Of a stretch of 64,000 nt of DNA, positions 62,131 through 64,000 are shown in pieces. The stretch's first letter is position 1, and each line of letters starts with the position of its first letter. This DNA comes from Nostoc sp. UHCC 0926. GTDB lineage: Bacteria; Cyanobacteriota; Cyanobacteriia; Cyanobacteriales; Nostocaceae. The translations under genes were made by a program, and so were the position numbers. The DNA is taken from positions 806,001 to 870,000 of the forward strand of contig NZ_CP117768.1 of assembly GCF_028623165.1 (NCBI RefSeq), given 5' to 3'. A model generated the notes under the pieces. That model did not search any database, was not told the origin of the DNA, and worked only from the letters and a program-made list of their open reading frames with translations.

Positions 62131-64000
62131 ATGAATTCAATCTATTGTTCTAAAGGACATGAAAATTCCCCAGGTAGTCGCTTTTGTCTCCAGTGTGGTG
62201 AAAAATTGTTGGATACGCCCATGAGTTATAGTATCCAACCGGGACTAACTTTAGGCGATCGCTATATGATTGTGCGTCAAATTGGCCAAGGTGGCTTTGG
62301 ACGCACTTATTTAGCTGAAGATGTCAACCGTTTCCGCGAACTTTGTGTTTTAAAAGAATTTTCTCCCCAAGTTCAAACCGCTTACATTGTCCAAAAAGCT
62401 GAAGAACTGTTTGAGAGAGAAGCGAGTGTTCTCTATAAACTGCAACATCCCCAAATTCCCCGCTTCCGGGAACTGCTTCGCATGAACTTAGGGGGCAAAG
62501 AATATCTGTTTTTGGTGCAAGATTATGTCGAAGGGGAAACTTACAACTCGTTGTTAAATGCCCGGATACAGCAGGGTTTGCGCTTTACAGAGGCGGAAGT
62601 ACGCCAATTGTTGCTTTCAATTTTGCCAGTGTTGGAATACATCCACTCATTAGGAGTAATTCATCGAGATATTTCTCCAGATAATTTAATGCTTCGCACT
62701 GTTGACAAACTGCCAGTATTAATTGATTTTGGCGGTGTCAAACAAGTAGTAGCAACCGTTGCTTCCGAATATTACCAACCCGGCGTAGTTGCATCTTCCC
62801 CATCACCAACCCTATTGGGTAAGATAGGATTTGCTCCCCCAGAACAGATGCAAACTGGGTTAGTGTCTCCCCACAGCGACTTGTATGCAATGGCCGCAAC
62901 AATGCTGGTTTTATTGACAGGGAAACAACCCCAAGAATTAATTGATAACTACAATCTTACCTGGCAGTGGCGACGGGAAGTAAGCCTGAGTCCAATTTTG
63001 GCACAGGTATTAGATAAAATGCTATCTACCAGACCAAGCGATCGCTATCAATCAGCCCGTCAAGTCCTCCAAATCCTCAACCCGCCCCCAGCTAACTTTC
63101 CCCCAACTCAATATCCCACTGCACCAGAACCCACATCCGCCACCGTCGCCATCTCCCCACCTCCCCCATCTCGCTCATACCCCTCATCTCCCCCATCTCC
63201 TCAACCCACAAGCTGGTGGACACCAACAAAAACTTTCCTTGTGGCGGCGGCGGTAGCTGGTACTGTTGGATTACTTTGGTGGGGAGTGAATAGCAGGCGT
63301 GATGTCGGGGAAGTCAAACCTACTCCTACAGCCAGCCCAATTCCAACCAGCGATCAACCAACTGATCCCTTAGCACAATATTCACCAGCAGAACGGCAAC
63401 GCAAAGAAAGATTAACCGATCGCCGTCAACAGTTGGGTATTAATGAGAAGTTCTACATTAACTTGGTGAATGAAGTTTTTTGGGACAGAAATCCCAGTTT
63501 ACGGGGACGCACTCTCAGCGATGGCCCTGAAGATGAAAGTTTGCGGGCAGAATGGGATAAAACAGGCTCAGAATTACTGGAAAAACTAGCCCCATTAAGT
63601 GCCAATACACGCCGACAACTGGGAACTTACACAACTGCTGAACGCGATCGCTGGAAAGTGGAAGTCAACAAAATTAACGTTGGTAGTCGTTCTTTGCATG
63701 ATTTGGGAGATGCTGCTTTTTTCAATGTATTCCCTGACCAGCGTGGTAAAAATTTTCGAGTTCAGCCGATTGGACAAGTTTGGTACGGTTTTGTTAGCGA
63801 TAAACTCAGTGCTATCCTCGGCGGTAGCGCTTTTGAGAAACTTGTCTTTGAACCGGGCGCTATCAGCAAAACAGTCAACGGTACTCTCCAAGCTGGTGGT
63901 GGTAAAGTATTCATTGCTGGACTTGCCAAAGAGCAATCTCTGGATTTGAAGCTACAAGCAAATTCCCAAGTTTTGTTATCAGTCTATTCACCCTCTGGCA
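62131..64000 (+). CDS. Zinc-ribbon Ser/Thr protein kinase (copy 2), partial at right edge
   Basis: Translating from the ATG at 62131 gives at least 623 codons with no stop before the window ends. The layout repeats the previous gene: zinc ribbon (CSKGHENSPGSRFCLQCGEK), kinase domain with GQGGFGRTYLAEDV and HRDISPDNLM, and DFGGVKQVV. A Pro/Ser-rich linker (TSATVAISPPPPSRSYPSSP), a membrane segment (FLVAAAVAGTVGLLWWG) and the same C-terminal domain (FYINLVNEVFWDRNPSLRGR, RRQLGTYTTAERDRWKVEVN, FPDQRGKNFRVQPIGQVWYG) follow. It then runs on into an extra region of at least 70 residues (AISKTVNGTLQAGGGKVFIA). It starts 90 bases after the first kinase and is probably a tandem paralogue. Confidence 0.9.
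   Translation, partial: MNSIYCSKGHENSPGSRFCLQCGEKLLDTPMSYSIQPGLTLGDRYMIVRQIGQGGFGRTYLAEDVNRFRELCVLKEFSPQVQTAYIVQKAEELFEREASVLYKLQHPQIPRFRELLRMNLGGKEYLFLVQDYVEGETYNSLLNARIQQGLRFTEAEVRQLLLSILPVLEYIHSLGVIHRDISPDNLMLRTVDKLPVLIDFGGVKQVVATVASEYYQPGVVASSPSPTLLGKIGFAPPEQMQTGLVSPHSDLYAMAATMLVLLTGKQPQELIDNYNLTWQWRREVSLSPILAQVLDKMLSTRPSDRYQSARQVLQILNPPPANFPPTQYPTAPEPTSATVAISPPPPSRSYPSSPPSPQPTSWWTPTKTFLVAAAVAGTVGLLWWGVNSRRDVGEVKPTPTASPIPTSDQPTDPLAQYSPAERQRKERLTDRRQQLGINEKFYINLVNEVFWDRNPSLRGRTLSDGPEDESLRAEWDKTGSELLEKLAPLSANTRRQLGTYTTAERDRWKVEVNKINVGSRSLHDLGDAAFFNVFPDQRGKNFRVQPIGQVWYGFVSDKLSAILGGSAFEKLVFEPGAISKTVNGTLQAGGGKVFIAGLAKEQSLDLKLQANSQVLLSVYSPSG

Noticed and set aside
63595-63949. Frames of 113 and 116 codons on both strands near the right edge
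   Set aside because: They are shadows of the second kinase gene, whose frame continues with conserved domain motifs.

Overview
The window looks like chromosomal DNA of a filamentous, heterocyst-type cyanobacterium, most likely Nostoc or a close relative. Evidence: many HIP1 octamers (GCGATCGC), minisatellite and palindromic intergenic repeats of the Nostoc type, a pix/ptx-type phototaxis operon, carotenoid genes cruF and cruG, a TamB-like giant protein, zinc-ribbon Ser/Thr kinases, and mycosporine-like amino acid (MAA) ligases closely resembling what I remember of Nostoc punctiforme MysC and MysD. No rRNA, tRNA, CRISPR array or intact transposon was found. Every family name here rests on reading the sequence and recalled family motifs; no search was run.

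Layout. 1-7.6 kb: a partial GIY-YIG protein, an orphan sugar ABC permease, and a 2000-residue TamB-like protein on the minus strand. 7.9-9.3 kb: a DUF3110 protein and MurQ (cell-wall sugar recycling). 9.8-19.8 kb: a five-gene chemotaxis-type operon in the order PATAN response regulator, CheY, CheW, MCP photoreceptor, hybrid CheA. The photoreceptor carries three consecutive red/green-type cyanobacteriochrome GAF domains, so the cluster probably controls phototaxis of motile filaments. 19.8-22.6 kb: a Uma2 endonuclease-like gene and an incomplete polyamine transporter (PotB, PotD). 23.2-25.6 kb: CruF and CruG for glycosylated myxol-type carotenoids. 25.6-29.9 kb: RNase HI with an extra C-terminal domain, then two overlapping VWA genes. 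29.9-32.5 kb: a small turnover zone with an intact VOC gene flanked by decayed VOC fragments, a broken toxin-antitoxin pair and an Rpn nuclease. 32.6-37.9 kb: PIN/TRAM protein, HemW, a GalU-like nucleotidyltransferase, a THUMP methyltransferase. 38-41 kb: small secreted or unknown proteins. 41.2-50.7 kb, all on the minus strand: FAD oxidoreductase, LD-carboxypeptidase, dynamin-like GTPase, SppA and type 2 IPP isomerase. 51.6-56.3 kb: mysD followed by two mysC genes with a decayed third mysC end between them. 56.8-64 kb: nickel/cobalt permease, a PaaK-like ligase and two related Ser/Thr kinases, the second cut by the window edge.

Functional themes are light and stress biology (phototaxis, UV sunscreens, photoprotective carotenoids, isoprenoid supply) and envelope maintenance (TamB, MurQ, LD-carboxypeptidase, SppA, dynamin).

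The gaps between genes are rich in miniature elements. At least four terminal-inverted-repeat families can be recognised, several built around a central perfect palindrome, and some are nested or carry visible target duplications. Two repeat modules appear to have entered coding sequences in frame (the isopentenyl-diphosphate isomerase and tamB). The most interesting biology is the MAA ligase cluster lacking mysA and mysB with amplified mysC, and the triple cyanobacteriochrome MCP.
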